Positions 10,401 through 17,797 of a DNA stretch of 64,000 bases are shown one piece after another. Source of the stretch: JAAYCI01 sp964550985 (GTDB lineage Bacteria > Bacillota > Clostridia > Oscillospirales > Ruminococcaceae); NCBI GenBank assembly GCA_964550985.1, contig CAZKBM010000003.1, positions 1 through 64,000 on the forward strand, written 5' to 3'. A program made the position numbers and the translations under genes. The notes under the pieces are model-generated. The model had not been told where the DNA came from and did no database searches. It saw nothing but the letters and a program-made list of their open reading frames with translations. Positions within the stretch are counted from its first letter, which is position 1. Each line of letters opens with the position of its first letter.

Positions 10401-10974
10401 CCAGGTCACTTTCGCCCATGCCAATCACATGCAGGGTTTTGCTGCGGATGGCCCCCTCTTGCAGGGTTTCCAGCAAAGGGCGCACCTCGTTTTCAAACAT
10501 GGGCCTCATCTCACGCGGGGGGCCGGGCATCAGCACGGCGTACTTATTGCCCTGGCGGAAGTAAGCCCCCGGTGCGGTGCCCGCGGGGTTATTCAGCTTT
10601 TGCCCCCGGCGGGGCACCATGGCCTGTTTGCGGTTGTTGGGGGCCATGGGGCGGTTTAGCTTTTTAAAAAAGGCCTCCAGTTTCACCAGTTCTTCTTCAT
10701 CTAGCACAAGGCTGTCGCCAAAGGCCTCGGCCACCGTCTCCTTGGTCAGGTCGTCGGCCGTGGGGCCAAGGCCCCCGGTAAACAGCAGTACGTCGCTGCG
10801 CTCTTTGGCCTCCAGCACAAGCGCGCGCAGGCGGGCGGGGTTATCGCCCACCACGCTTTGGTAATACACCGTAAAGCCCAGCGCGGCAAGTTCCCGCGCT
10901 AAGTACTGGGCGTTTGTATTTACAATATCCCCAAGCAACAGCTCGGTTCCAACACTGATAATTTCGGCTCGCAA
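7489..10974 (-). CDS. CinA / inactive sortase-like / SpoIID membrane fusion protein
   Basis: One 1161-residue frame joins proteins that are normally separate. Residues 1-415 are CinA: a MoCF-like domain (AEIISVGTELLLGDIVNTNA, FTGGLGPTADDL) and a PncC-like deamidase domain (LAESCTGG, GIAGPGGG). A basic stretch RPRRRGGG and one membrane helix (about 440-463) follow. Residues 500-675 resemble class B sortase, but the expected His lies in AGGG and the Cys in TLQTE, so transpeptidation is unlikely. A Ser/Ala/Pro/Gln-rich linker (about 738-895) leads to a SpoIID domain keeping the NEM glutamate and GQGHGCGLSQAGA. Predicted topology puts CinA inside the cell and SpoIID outside. A TTG at 10974 eight bases after GGGAGG fits the CinA family start better than the ATG at 10995. 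Confidence 0.85.
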   Translation of the reverse strand: MRAEIISVGTELLLGDIVNTNAQYLARELAALGFTVYYQSVVGDNPARLRALVLEAKERSDVLLFTGGLGPTADDLTKETVAEAFGDSLVLDEEELVKLEAFFKKLNRPMAPNNRKQAMVPRRGQKLNNPAGTAPGAYFRQGNKYAVLMPGPPREMRPMFENEVRPLLETLQEGAIRSKTLHVIGMGESDLEMAVKDLLDGGNPTAALYAKEGEVHVRITAKAAAAEQADYMCEEMAGIFRQILGDLIYSEDDSDLAATCVKLLAQRGESVALAESCTGGLLAQRITAVPGSSEVFGYGAVSYANACKQKMLAVRGGTLRRHGAVSSQVCAEMAFGAAKKGAATYGVGITGIAGPGGGSEEKPVGLVYVGVARGKQVFIRKLNVAGRDRDYVRTIATQNALEMLRRVILGLDIPGAKSFTAAQHADYERIGRPRRRGGGIVRLLVAILLVAAVFGLLVLGSYFLQSSKLPLKAVYPAAQGLRYGSEEYKKAAQALIRQEKEANPAVTGFVALPGGLVESLVAQSREDQASLPNALDGPGMQGMAVLGKNAGLGAAHSNTVLAGGGALRPILELADTARAGDISTFIYYTPSEERVYEVFAAAYLDENETQPDGFDPSRLSVTGYNEYLNFLLGARGRSLYSIPLDVGENDSYMTLQTEDPAVPGRYFFLFGRLGRAGEGASTPPAQPAGVPLMPKAYYEKAGLPQPDFEEYYGRWLRGFLTGDMDNMQLQLRAGMPAKDTAPSVLIYPEEETAADSASAAALGADTPEGEEAASAPAEGAAETAASSTPAAAEAPVSVAQALRLAQRQSQNQSQSQSLPYAMAASMPEARLPAKSDMTTAAPPPSSVAPASGSSSLAGAQSGSDAAPQAGSGSQSGGTAQSGSTAQSKPAAQPTILRPDPRFLTVRMNGVLVRDSCTNVLAAICQNEMADASPAAIQAQAVAVHSWVLNQQGGGNPAPAVCGQMPSLAMKDTVDAVSTLVLSEDGYNPAFTPWFAMAANATNPAADLFGKPRSYLAGVPTPEEAALNGWRQIIALPKTEVAALLQENLGLDTALLGEPHLWLGEAQRSEGGYVSKIEVGGTEVSGLRFWQEVLLRDGKPLLPSPAFEAEVSGDEFLFTVYGQGHGCGLSQAGARLHAEKDGWTYERILQYYYPGTDLLEWT

Positions 10975-11018
10975 ACGCTTCACCTCCCGCCGCATTGGGC
11001 GGCGTATGTATTGCTATT

Positions 11019-11184
11019 ACAGATTCTCAAAAGGTTGCGCAGCAAACTTTTGTTATTAGAGTTTCTCAAAAAGCTGTACAGCAGGTTTTTGTAAGAAACT
11101 CTTATACAGAGTAGAATCTGTCATGCAGCGCCTGATATTTCTCGTATTTATGCGCTACAGTTTGTTCATTTGCTGTAAAAAGGG
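11019..11184. repeat. Family B inverted-repeat element, copy 1
   Basis: Shares about 120 bases with a second copy near 57198-57299. It has nested stems: ACAGATTCT (11019-11027) with AGAATCTGT (11113-11121), and inside it AGAGTTTCT (11058-11066) with AGAAACTCT (11094-11102). The shared right part ends in ACAGTTTGTTCATTTGCTGT. It fills the gap between the CinA fusion and thiI and has no coding capacity. A small non-autonomous mobile or structured RNA element is possible. Confidence 0.7.
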
Positions 11185-11218
11185 CGGTCTGCGGGGCGGG
11201 GCGGGCGGGGGCCACCGG

Positions 11219-12409
11219 CTAAGCCTCTGCCTGCACCAGTTCAAAAACGGCGCTTTGGGCGGCGGCGGCCTCATATTCGCAAAGTTTTGGCAGGGCGGCT
11301 TCCAGCACATGCACCTCGGCCATTTTGGGTTTTGTTTTGGGGTGGGGCGGTGTAAAAAGGGTGCAGCAATCCTCATAGGGCAAAATGCTGGTTTCAAAGG
11401 TATCAATTTTACGCGCTATATCTGTAATTTCAAGCTTATCCATGCCAATGCAGGGCCGCAGCACGGGCAGGCTTTGGGCATCGTCGGTGGCGGCCAGGGC
11501 AGGCAGGGTTTGGCTGGCCACCTGGGCCAGGCTCTCGCCCGTTATCAGCGCCTCACAGCCCTCTTTCAGTGCAATTTCACGCGCAATGCGCAGCATACTG
11601 CGCCGCATCAGCACGGTAAAATACTCCTGCCGCTGCAGGCTATCCCGCAGGTACTCCTGGGCCGCCGTATACTCTACCACATAATAGGGCATGGGCCCGG
11701 TGTAGGGGGCCAAAAGCCCGGCCAGCGCCCGTACTTTGGCCGCCGCGCGGGGGCTTGTGTAGGGCGGGCTTGCAAAATGCACCGCAACCAGGCCCAGGCC
11801 GCGTTTTGCCATCTGCCAGGCGGCCACGGGGCTATCAATACCGCCCGAAAGCAACACCGCAGCCCGCCCGCTGGTGGGCACCGGCAGCCCCCCCGCGCCA
11901 CGTTGCTTGCCCGCATGCACATAGGCAGCGCTCTCGCGCACTTCGGCCATCACCGTAAGTTCGGGGCCGTGCACGTCCACCCGCAGGTGTGGGTAGGCAT
12001 CTAAAATGCGCCCGCCCAGTTCCTGGCATAGCTCCATGCTGTTTAGGGGAAAGGTTTTATCGGCGCGTTTGGCCACCACCTTAAAGGTTTTTGCGTGTTG
12101 TAATTGTGGCGCAAGGTAGGCCAGGGCCAGGGCCGCAATACTTTCAAATTCTTTTTCACACACGGCCGCACGGGTAAAGGCCGCAATGCCAAACACCTTT
12201 GTGCAGCGTTCAAAAGCTTTGGCCGTTTGGGCTATGGCCTCTTCATCGGCAGGCTGTATGTACACGGTGCTTTGGGCTGCATGTACCCGCCAGCGGCCCA
12301 GGCCCTCCAGCCTTGCCCGTAGGCATTTCAGCAGGGCATTTTCAAAGGTTTTTCGGTTCAGGCCCTTCAGCACCATCTCGCCTTGGGTGGCCATCAAAAT
12401 TTCCTGCAT
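11219..12409 (-). CDS. thiI: tRNA 4-thiouridine sulfurtransferase
   Basis: ThiI adenylates and thiolates U8 of tRNA and in many bacteria also supplies sulfur for thiamine thiazole. The 396-residue protein has an N-terminal ferredoxin-like/THUMP region (residues 1-170) and a PP-loop ATPase with VLLSGGIDSPVAAW near 183. It ends without the C-terminal rhodanese domain of the enteric protein, so it is the short Gram-positive form. The ATG at 12409 follows AGGAGAGACC. It lies 64 bases downstream of a co-oriented cysteine desulfurase, the likely persulfide donor. Confidence 0.95.
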   Translation of the reverse strand: MQEILMATQGEMVLKGLNRKTFENALLKCLRARLEGLGRWRVHAAQSTVYIQPADEEAIAQTAKAFERCTKVFGIAAFTRAAVCEKEFESIAALALAYLAPQLQHAKTFKVVAKRADKTFPLNSMELCQELGGRILDAYPHLRVDVHGPELTVMAEVRESAAYVHAGKQRGAGGLPVPTSGRAAVLLSGGIDSPVAAWQMAKRGLGLVAVHFASPPYTSPRAAAKVRALAGLLAPYTGPMPYYVVEYTAAQEYLRDSLQRQEYFTVLMRRSMLRIAREIALKEGCEALITGESLAQVASQTLPALAATDDAQSLPVLRPCIGMDKLEITDIARKIDTFETSILPYEDCCTLFTPPHPKTKPKMAEVHVLEAALPKLCEYEAAAAQSAVFELVQAEA

Positions 12410-12473
12410 GGTCTCTCCTAAATCTGTACGTTACTATATCGTCTGCGTCCACATCGTCCGCATTCGCGCCTAA

Positions 12474-13628
12474 TTAGCGGGTTTTGGCAAGGTGCTTTGT
12501 CCCCTCATGCAGCCCTTCCAGCAGGGCCTGCACATCCTCTTCGGTGTTCTGCCCGCAAAAGCTTACCCGCAGGGCGGAATCCACCCGGTTTTTGGGCAGC
12601 CCCATGGCCGTCAGCGTGTGGCTGGGCTGCCCTTTTGCACAGGCCGAACCGCTGGAAACATACACCTGCCGTTTTTCCAGGTGGTGCAAAAGCACCTCGC
12701 TTTTTAGCCCCGGCAGGCTAAAATTGCAGATGCCCGGCCAGCCCTCTTTGGGGGAGTTGGGCACGCAGCCTGCCAACTGCGCAAGGCCGGCGTCCAGCTT
12801 TTGGCGCAACGCGACAATGGCAGCTTGGGTTTGGCCCTGCACCGTAAGGGCAAGCTGTGCGGCTTTTGCAAACCCGGCTATGTACCCAATATTTTCGGTG
12901 CCGGGGCGCAGGCCATACTCCTGCCCGCCACCGGCCAGCGGGCTTTGCAGCGCAAACCCCTGCCGCAAATACAGGGCGCCCACCCCTTTTGGCCCATGCA
13001 ACTTGTGGGCCGAAAGGGCACAGCTATCAATATCGCCCGCCGCAAGGTCCAGCCCCAGTTTTGTAAAGCTTTGCACGGCGTCTACATGCACGGCCATGCG
13101 CTGGTTTTTTCTCTTTGCCTCTTTGGCAAGGGCGGCGGCGTCCAGCAGGGCCCCGGTTTCGTTGTTCAGCCGCATGGCGCACAGCAAAACGGTTTTTTCC
13201 CCAATGGCGTCCAGCAGAGCCTCTGGGTTCACCGCCCCGGTTTCATCCGGGGGAACCAGCGTAAGGTCAAAGCCCTCGTATTTTGCCAGGTATTGCAGCG
13301 CCGCCGCAACGCCAGGGTGTTCATAGGCCGGGGCCACCAGATGGTTGCCCCAGTTTTTACGCGCGCGCGCCGCGCCAAAAATGGCGATATTGTCCGCCTC
13401 GGTGCCGCTGGCGGTAAACACCAGCCTGGCCCCCGCCCCGCCGGGTTTATAGGGCAGGCCCAGCGCCCTAAGCAGGGTTTTGCGGGCGGTTTCTATCTCT
13501 TCTTCGGCGGCCAGCCCCGGCGCATACAGCGAGGAGGGGTTGGCCCAGTATTGCAGCAAAATCTCCTGAATATGGGCCGCCACCACAGGGTGTACCTGGG
13601 TGGTGGCGGCGTTATCTAAATAGTGCAT
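12474..13628 (-). CDS. Cysteine desulfurase (NifS/IscS family)
   Basis: A PLP enzyme that removes sulfur from cysteine to form a protein persulfide. The 384-residue sequence begins MHYLDNAATTQVHP; the PLP lysine is in SAHKLHGPKG near residue 205 and the catalytic cysteine in SSGSACAKGQ near 327. The short active-site loop without a long insertion is more like the NifS/NifZ group than SufS. Its position directly upstream of thiI parallels the nifZ-thiI pair of Bacillus subtilis, so sulfur transfer to tRNA is the probable main role. Iron-sulfur assembly cannot be excluded. Confidence 0.94.
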   Translation of the reverse strand: MHYLDNAATTQVHPVVAAHIQEILLQYWANPSSLYAPGLAAEEEIETARKTLLRALGLPYKPGGAGARLVFTASGTEADNIAIFGAARARKNWGNHLVAPAYEHPGVAAALQYLAKYEGFDLTLVPPDETGAVNPEALLDAIGEKTVLLCAMRLNNETGALLDAAALAKEAKRKNQRMAVHVDAVQSFTKLGLDLAAGDIDSCALSAHKLHGPKGVGALYLRQGFALQSPLAGGGQEYGLRPGTENIGYIAGFAKAAQLALTVQGQTQAAIVALRQKLDAGLAQLAGCVPNSPKEGWPGICNFSLPGLKSEVLLHHLEKRQVYVSSGSACAKGQPSHTLTAMGLPKNRVDSALRVSFCGQNTEEDVQALLEGLHEGTKHLAKTR

Positions 13629-14220
13629 CTAAGCTCCTGTTCGCAGAAAAAGCGGCAGGCCGCAAAGGGCAGCCCGCCCAATCGCATTTGTTCATGCCCA
13701 CGGCGCAAAAGCAGCCCCGTAGGCGTTTATTATAGCATATCCTTTTGCCGAAGGCAAAAGAAGCGGGTGCCAAGGGCAGCCGCTTGGCGCACCACCCATT
13801 CATTTTACAGTTTTACCGCTGTTATACTACAGCATTTGAACAAATAACTTACACACCGCACCTGCAAAAACAGTCTTATGCTTCACCTACAAATTTTGCA
13901 ATGCACCAAGCATTCCTACAATTTTGCGCCTTGCCTAAACCTGTTTTTGCTCGGCGCTTGTTGTGTAAAACATTTGTTCAAATGCTGCAACGCGTCATCT
14001 CCGCGCCAAGCGCCTCGCTTCGCTCGGTTGCGCTACGAAACAGCGCTGCGGCGCTAGTCATGCAAAATTTCTGTTATCGCGAAGCATCCCCTTGCGGGAA
14101 AAACCAAGTGAAGTTTTTAACGAAATTTAGGATTACAAGCTCGAAACGCCTCGTGTTGCTCTATGCTAACTCTTTGCAAGACTCTTGTAAAGCCTTTGCT
14201 AACATCTTGTAAAATTCCTC
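13629..14220. other. Gene-free stretch with repeat
   Basis: No convincing gene is present between the cysteine desulfurase and pit. The first 200 bases are ordinary spacer, bases 13829-13988 are a family A repeat, and the following 230 bases have low-complexity GC-rich then AT-rich composition without a ribosome site. A 155-codon open frame here runs through the repeat and is not supported. Confidence 0.5.
13829..13988. repeat. Family A inverted-repeat element, copy 1
   Basis: About 160 bases bounded by CAGCATTTGAACAAAT on the left and the complementary ATTTGTTCAAATGCTG on the right. The interior matches copies at 28145-28304 (inverted) and 56174-56334 with scattered differences. There is no transposase and no convincing coding sequence, so it fits a MITE-like or intergenic structured repeat. 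Confidence 0.8.
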
Positions 14221-14249
14221 TTGCGCTGGCACAGCGCGGGTGCTATACT
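14221..14249 (+). promoter_or_regulatory. Sigma-A-type promoter of the phosphate transporter
   Basis: TTGCGC and TATACT are separated by 17 bases and lie 54 bases before the pit start codon. The -10 matches consensus at 5 of 6 positions and the -35 at 4 of 6. Confidence 0.55.
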
Positions 14250-14302
14250 GAAAATGTTTTTGGGGCCAGCGTTTGTATTTTTGCCGCCGAAAGGACATAT
14301 AA

Positions 14303-15349
14303 ATGACCTTTTTAGAATTTTTGAATCAGGCGCTGCACAGCTTGCCCTTTAGCATAACCGTGCTGCTAACCCTGGCCGTTATTATGGTAAATGGGTGGAC
14401 AGACGCCCCAAACGCCATTGCCACTTGTGTTTCCACCCGCGCCATGGCCCCCCGCCCAGCCATTTTAATGGCGGCGGTGTTCAACTTTTTGGGCATCTTT
14501 TTTATGACCATGGTAAATAAAACCGTGGCCGAAACCATATATAACATGGTAGATTTTGGTGAGAACAGCGGGGACGCCTTGATTGGCCTGTGCGCCGCCA
14601 TGGTGGCCATAGTTGTGTGGGCCGTGGCCGCCTGGGCCTTTGGCATACCCACCAGCGAAAGCCACGCCTTGATTGCGGGGCTTTCGGGCGCGGCCATTGC
14701 CATGCACGGGGGGCTTTCGGGCATCAACGGGGGCGAGTGGGTGAAGGTTTTGTACGGGCTGGCCCTCTCCACCTTTTTGGGCTTTTTTATGGGTTATGTG
14801 GTGGTACGCCTGCTGGAACTATTCTTTAAAAAGGCCGACCGCCGCAAAACCACCAGCCCCTTCCGCTGGGCGCAGGTGGGGGGCGGCGCGGCCATGGCCT
14901 TCATGCATGGCGCGCAGGACGGCCAAAAATTTATGGGCGTTTTTCTGCTGGGTATGGCCCTTGCCAGGGGCGACGCACACACCACCAGCTTTGACATCCC
15001 CTTTTGGCTGATTTTGCTCTGCTCGGTGGTGATGGGCCTTGGCACCTCCATTGGGGGCTACCGCATCATCAAAGCCGTTGGCATGGACATGGTGAAACTG
15101 GAAAAATACCAGGGTTTTGCCGCCGACGCCGCCGGGGCAAGCTGCCTGTTGCTCTCCTCGCTTACGGGCATACCCGTTTCCACCACGCACACCAAAACCA
15201 CGGCCATTATGGGTGTGGGTGCGGCGCGGCGGCTGCGCAGCGTAAACTGGGGCATTGTGGGCGAAATGGTGGCCACCTGGCTGCTCACCTTTCCCGGCTG
15301 CGGCCTGATAGGTTTTCTCATGGCAAAATTATTCACAGCTATTTTTTAA
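14303..15349 (+). CDS. pit: Pit-family inorganic phosphate transporter
   Basis: A 348-residue membrane protein of the PiT family, which imports phosphate with a cation. The duplicated family signatures are visible: NGWTDAPNAIATCVSTRAM near the N-terminus and MHGAQDGQKFMGVF in the second half, plus GIPTSESHALIAG and GIPVSTTHTKTTAI. About ten membrane helices are expected, with a cytoplasmic charged loop near residues 175-185 (FKKADRRKT). The ATG follows AAAGGA. The DUF47 partner lies 71 bases downstream and is the usual companion. Confidence 0.93.
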   Translation: MTFLEFLNQALHSLPFSITVLLTLAVIMVNGWTDAPNAIATCVSTRAMAPRPAILMAAVFNFLGIFFMTMVNKTVAETIYNMVDFGENSGDALIGLCAAMVAIVVWAVAAWAFGIPTSESHALIAGLSGAAIAMHGGLSGINGGEWVKVLYGLALSTFLGFFMGYVVVRLLELFFKKADRRKTTSPFRWAQVGGGAAMAFMHGAQDGQKFMGVFLLGMALARGDAHTTSFDIPFWLILLCSVVMGLGTSIGGYRIIKAVGMDMVKLEKYQGFAADAAGASCLLLSSLTGIPVSTTHTKTTAIMGVGAARRLRSVNWGIVGEMVATWLLTFPGCGLIGFLMAKLFTAIF

Positions 15350-15420
15350 AATGGATATCCCGACGCCAAACGCCTGGCATTCTACCAAAATTATCCTTGT
15401 AATAACAGGAGGCGCCACCC

Positions 15421-16038
15421 ATGGCGAAAATGAACCTTTATTTCAGCACCTTCCGCCAGCTTGCCCAAATGGCCTGCCGGGCGGCCGAGGAACTGCAAAG
15501 CACCCTTTTGGATTTTGGCCGGGATGATTTTAAAGCCCGTATGGCCGAGCTACACGGCATTGAACATGAGGCCGACGAAATTAAGCACGAGATGATGAAA
15601 AAACTGGCAAAAGAGTTTGTAACCCCTATCGAGCGGGAGGACATTATTCAGCTTGCTAACGAGACAGACGAACTGGTAGACACCATTGAGGATGTTTTAA
15701 TACGTATGTACATGTACAACATTCAAATGGTGCGGCCCGAGGCCCTGGCATTTTGTGAGGTGATTGTGCGCTGCTGCAAGGCTCTTTGCAGCGCCATGGA
15801 GGAATTTCCGAATTTTCATAAATCCAGCGCGCTGCACCCGGCCATTGTGGAGGTAAATACCCTGGAGGAAGAGGGAGACACCATTTATATTGATGCGATG
15901 CACCGCTTGTTTGCAGAGGGAGGCGACGCTGTTGGCATCTTGGCCTGGAGTGAGGTGTTTGACCGGCTGGAAAACTGCTGCGATACCTGCGAGCATGTTG
16001 CCAACGTGATGGAGAGCATCATTATGAAAAACGCCTAG
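15421..16038 (+). CDS. DUF47 (PhoU-like) accessory protein of Pit
   Basis: A 205-residue all-helical cytoplasmic protein of the DUF47 family, related to PhoU and normally encoded beside Pit. Motifs include HGIEHEADEIKHEMMKKL and PIEREDIIQLANETDELVDTI, with conserved acidic and His residues that probably bind metal. It is thought to regulate phosphate transport; the mechanism is not shown here. The start follows AGGAGGCGCCACCC. Its TAG stop lies inside a 21-base match to the end of the family C repeat, so the last codons and stop may have been shaped by an insertion or excision. Confidence 0.9.
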   Translation: MAKMNLYFSTFRQLAQMACRAAEELQSTLLDFGRDDFKARMAELHGIEHEADEIKHEMMKKLAKEFVTPIEREDIIQLANETDELVDTIEDVLIRMYMYNIQMVRPEALAFCEVIVRCCKALCSAMEEFPNFHKSSALHPAIVEVNTLEEEGDTIYIDAMHRLFAEGGDAVGILAWSEVFDRLENCCDTCEHVANVMESIIMKNA

Positions 16039-16053
16039 TACCTCATGTCAGCC
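16033..16053. repeat. Solo end of family C element
   Basis: Twenty-one bases match, in reverse orientation, the right end of the family C element near 61712-61732. The match contains the TAG stop of the DUF47 gene. Only one terminal repeat is present, so it looks like an excision or recombination scar. Confidence 0.55.
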
Positions 16054-16059
16054 GAAAAT

Positions 16060-16095
16060 AGGGCGGGCGCAAGTGTTGCGCCCGCCCTATTTTTA
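16060..16095 (+). terminator. Terminator of the pit operon
   Basis: A 13-base GC-rich stem (AGGGCGGGCGCAA with its complement) and a three-base loop are followed by ATTTTT, 21 bases past the DUF47 stop. Confidence 0.9.
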
Positions 16096-16127
16096 CAGCC
16101 AACTAAGCCAATACATATGTTTTACAT

Positions 16128-16149
16128 ACAGCATTTGAACAAATGCTGT
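16128..16149. repeat. Solo family A terminal palindrome
   Basis: ACAGCATTTG and CAAATGCTGT flank a central AA. This equals the two ends of the family A element joined without its interior and lies seven bases from the stop of the next gene. It may be a minimal copy or a scar. Confidence 0.6.
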
Positions 16150-16156
16150 AAATACC

Positions 16157-16669
16157 CTAACCAACCGTAAAGCCAAACAGCCCCGGTATTAAATAGGTAA
16201 GCACCAGCATGATGACACAGGCGCTGCAAATACCCGCAAAAATGGCAGGGAAAGAGCGTTTGGGCGATATGCCCAAAAGCGCTGCAATCAGCGAGCCGGT
16301 CCACGCGCCGGTAACGGGCAGGGGGATGCCCACAAAGGCCAACAAACCAATCTGCACTCGGTGAGGGTATTTTTCCATCATCTCGGCGCCCTTGCGCATG
16401 GCGCGCGCCTCAATGGCACGGGCAAATTTTTTAATGGGCCCATGGTCTTTCAAATAGCCCAAAATACGCTCGATAAAAAAGATGATAAAGGGCACGGGAA
16501 TGGCGTTGCCCAGAATGCACAGGGGCGCGGCGATATACCAGGGCACCCCCAAAATGGCGGCGGCTATCAGCCCACCGCGCAGTTCTAAAATGGGCAACAG
16601 CGAAATAACAAAGATGACAAGTTCGGGCGAGAGGTATTCCTGCAAAAAATGTGTAACCGATTCGGCCAT
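16157..16669 (-). CDS. Small multidrug export-like membrane protein (COG2426)
   Basis: A 170-residue membrane protein with about four to five helices. ISLLPILELRGGLIAAAIL near the N-terminus and GIPLPVTGAWTGSLIAALLG near residue 115 are typical of the COG2426 small multi-drug export family. The transported substrate is unproven for most members. The central loop (about residues 70-105) is basic and probably cytoplasmic. The ATG follows CAGGAGAAAACGA. It is convergent with the pit operon. Confidence 0.85.
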   Translation of the reverse strand: MAESVTHFLQEYLSPELVIFVISLLPILELRGGLIAAAILGVPWYIAAPLCILGNAIPVPFIIFFIERILGYLKDHGPIKKFARAIEARAMRKGAEMMEKYPHRVQIGLLAFVGIPLPVTGAWTGSLIAALLGISPKRSFPAIFAGICSACVIMLVLTYLIPGLFGFTVG

Positions 16670-16812
16670 TCGTTTTCTCCTGTTAATTCATAATGGGTAG
16701 GCGTATACAGGGGCGGCCTACCACGGCAAATACCCGGCTTACTTTTGTATAAACGCCGCCAGGGGTAAACCATTGCCCTATATTATGGCAAAAATATGGG
16801 GGCCTGTCAATG

Positions 16813-16849
16813 AAAAAGGCCCCCGGTTGTGTAGGGGGCGTAGGGGGCC
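16813..16849 (-). terminator. Terminator of the 16.9-kb small gene
   Basis: On the minus strand GGCCCCC and GGGGGCC arms are followed by TTTTT, immediately downstream of the small disordered protein gene. Confidence 0.8.
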
Positions 16850-16861
16850 GAAAATACGTTT

Positions 16862-17170
16862 TTACTTTTCGTATCGGTTTTCCAAGTTTGGGTCGGGGCT
16901 CCAGCGCGAAAGATCCTCATCTGGGGAAAGCACGGTGTGCGGGTCGTGGATATCGGGCGCGCCCGGGGTGGTTTTGGTGGGGTCGGTGGTTCTGGGGTCG
17001 GGGTCGTAGGTTTCATAGAAGGGCTTTTTGTCGGTTTTCCCCTCCTCACGCGCGGGGCGCTGGTTCAGTGCCTCTCCCCCCTCTTTTTGGGGTGGAAACG
17101 GGGTGCGTACCCCCGGCTGGTATCCGGGGTAATCCACCAGTTGCTTTTTGTCCTTCTTTTCTTCTGCCAT
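16862..17170 (-). CDS. Proline-rich disordered protein, unknown
   Basis: A 102-residue hydrophilic protein with no recognised domain. It is rich in Pro, Asp, Lys, Thr and Glu (for example PFYETYDPDPRTTDPTKTTP) and should be largely disordered and cytoplasmic, with no signal peptide or membrane segment. The upstream in-frame ATG at 17191 lies within the ribosome-site region; the ATG at 17170 follows AGAAGGAGGGTAAACCG and is preferred. A terminator directly follows, so it is probably a monocistronic gene. No function is assigned. Confidence 0.65.
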   Translation of the reverse strand: MAEEKKDKKQLVDYPGYQPGVRTPFPPQKEGGEALNQRPAREEGKTDKKPFYETYDPDPRTTDPTKTTPGAPDIHDPHTVLSPDEDLSRWSPDPNLENRYEK

Positions 17171-17308
17171 CGGTTTACCCTCCTTCTGCAACAGGGTTTT
17201 CCCCCATTTTTTGCCACGGTAAAGCGGCCTTGTATCACTGGCCCTATTGTATCACAAATGTGCGCAAAAAACCGCAAAAACAAAAATTACCCGCTTTTTG
17301 TCTCTCAA

Positions 17309-17337
17309 TTGAAAAACAGCGGCAAAACCCGTATACT
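17309..17337 (+). promoter_or_regulatory. Sigma-A-type promoter of the Hpt gene
   Basis: TTGAAA and TATACT are spaced by 17 bases and lie 51 bases before the Hpt start codon, which itself has a GGAGGTTTAAA ribosome site. Confidence 0.75.
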
Positions 17338-17388
17338 AAAAAAGAAAATCGGTCGTGATTTCTTTTATAAAACGAACGGAGGTTTAAA

Positions 17389-17748
17389 ATGAAAAGCCCC
17401 CAAAACACCTATATCGACACCCAAAGCGGCCTGCACCGCCTGATGGGTAACCAAAAACTGTACGCGCGGATGCTGGGCCTGTTTTTGCAAAGCGCCGAGC
17501 TGGACGAACTGGACAGCGCCTTAGCCCAAAGCGATATTGCCAAGGCGGCCGACGCTGCACACGCCATAAAAGGGCTGGCGGGCAACCTGTCTCTCAGCGC
17601 ACTTTTCCAAAGTTGCAGCGCCCTTATGAATAGCCTGCGCGCAGGTGTTTTAGATGCAAACCTGTTGGCCGCATACCACGAGGATTTGGCCCAAACCAAG
17701 GCACAGGTACGCGCCCTGCTAACCCGCTGGGAAACAGAGGCAAACTGA
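17389..17748 (+). CDS. Stand-alone Hpt phosphotransfer protein
   Basis: A 119-residue histidine phosphotransfer protein. The conserved helix AAHAIKGLAGNLS carries the phospho-accepting His (about residue 63), and the four-helix pattern covers nearly the whole protein. It has no kinase or receiver domain, so it would relay phosphate between a hybrid kinase and a response regulator. The nearest receiver is the HD-GYP response regulator encoded convergently 49 bases away, a plausible partner. No histidine kinase is in the window. Confidence 0.88.
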   Translation: MKSPQNTYIDTQSGLHRLMGNQKLYARMLGLFLQSAELDELDSALAQSDIAKAADAAHAIKGLAGNLSLSALFQSCSALMNSLRAGVLDANLLAAYHEDLAQTKAQVRALLTRWETEAN

Positions 17749-17797
17749 GGCCCTCTGGGCGCTTGCTGTTTTATGGCTCCGCCGCCAAATACCTGTG

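Noticed and set aside
9580..10659. 359-codon frame antisense to the CinA part of the fusion gene
   Set aside because: The CinA motifs on the other strand are unambiguous; composition (Gly/Ala/His/Gln) is that of a shadow frame.
7489..10974. Two adjacent genes joined by a frameshift error
   Set aside because: No in-frame ribosome site or ATG was seen at the junction, the basic segment and membrane helix follow a sensible linker, and the frame is continuous; still flagged for resequencing.
13745..14212. 155-codon frame upstream of pit
   Set aside because: It crosses a family A repeat and low-complexity DNA, lacks a ribosome site and resembles no protein.
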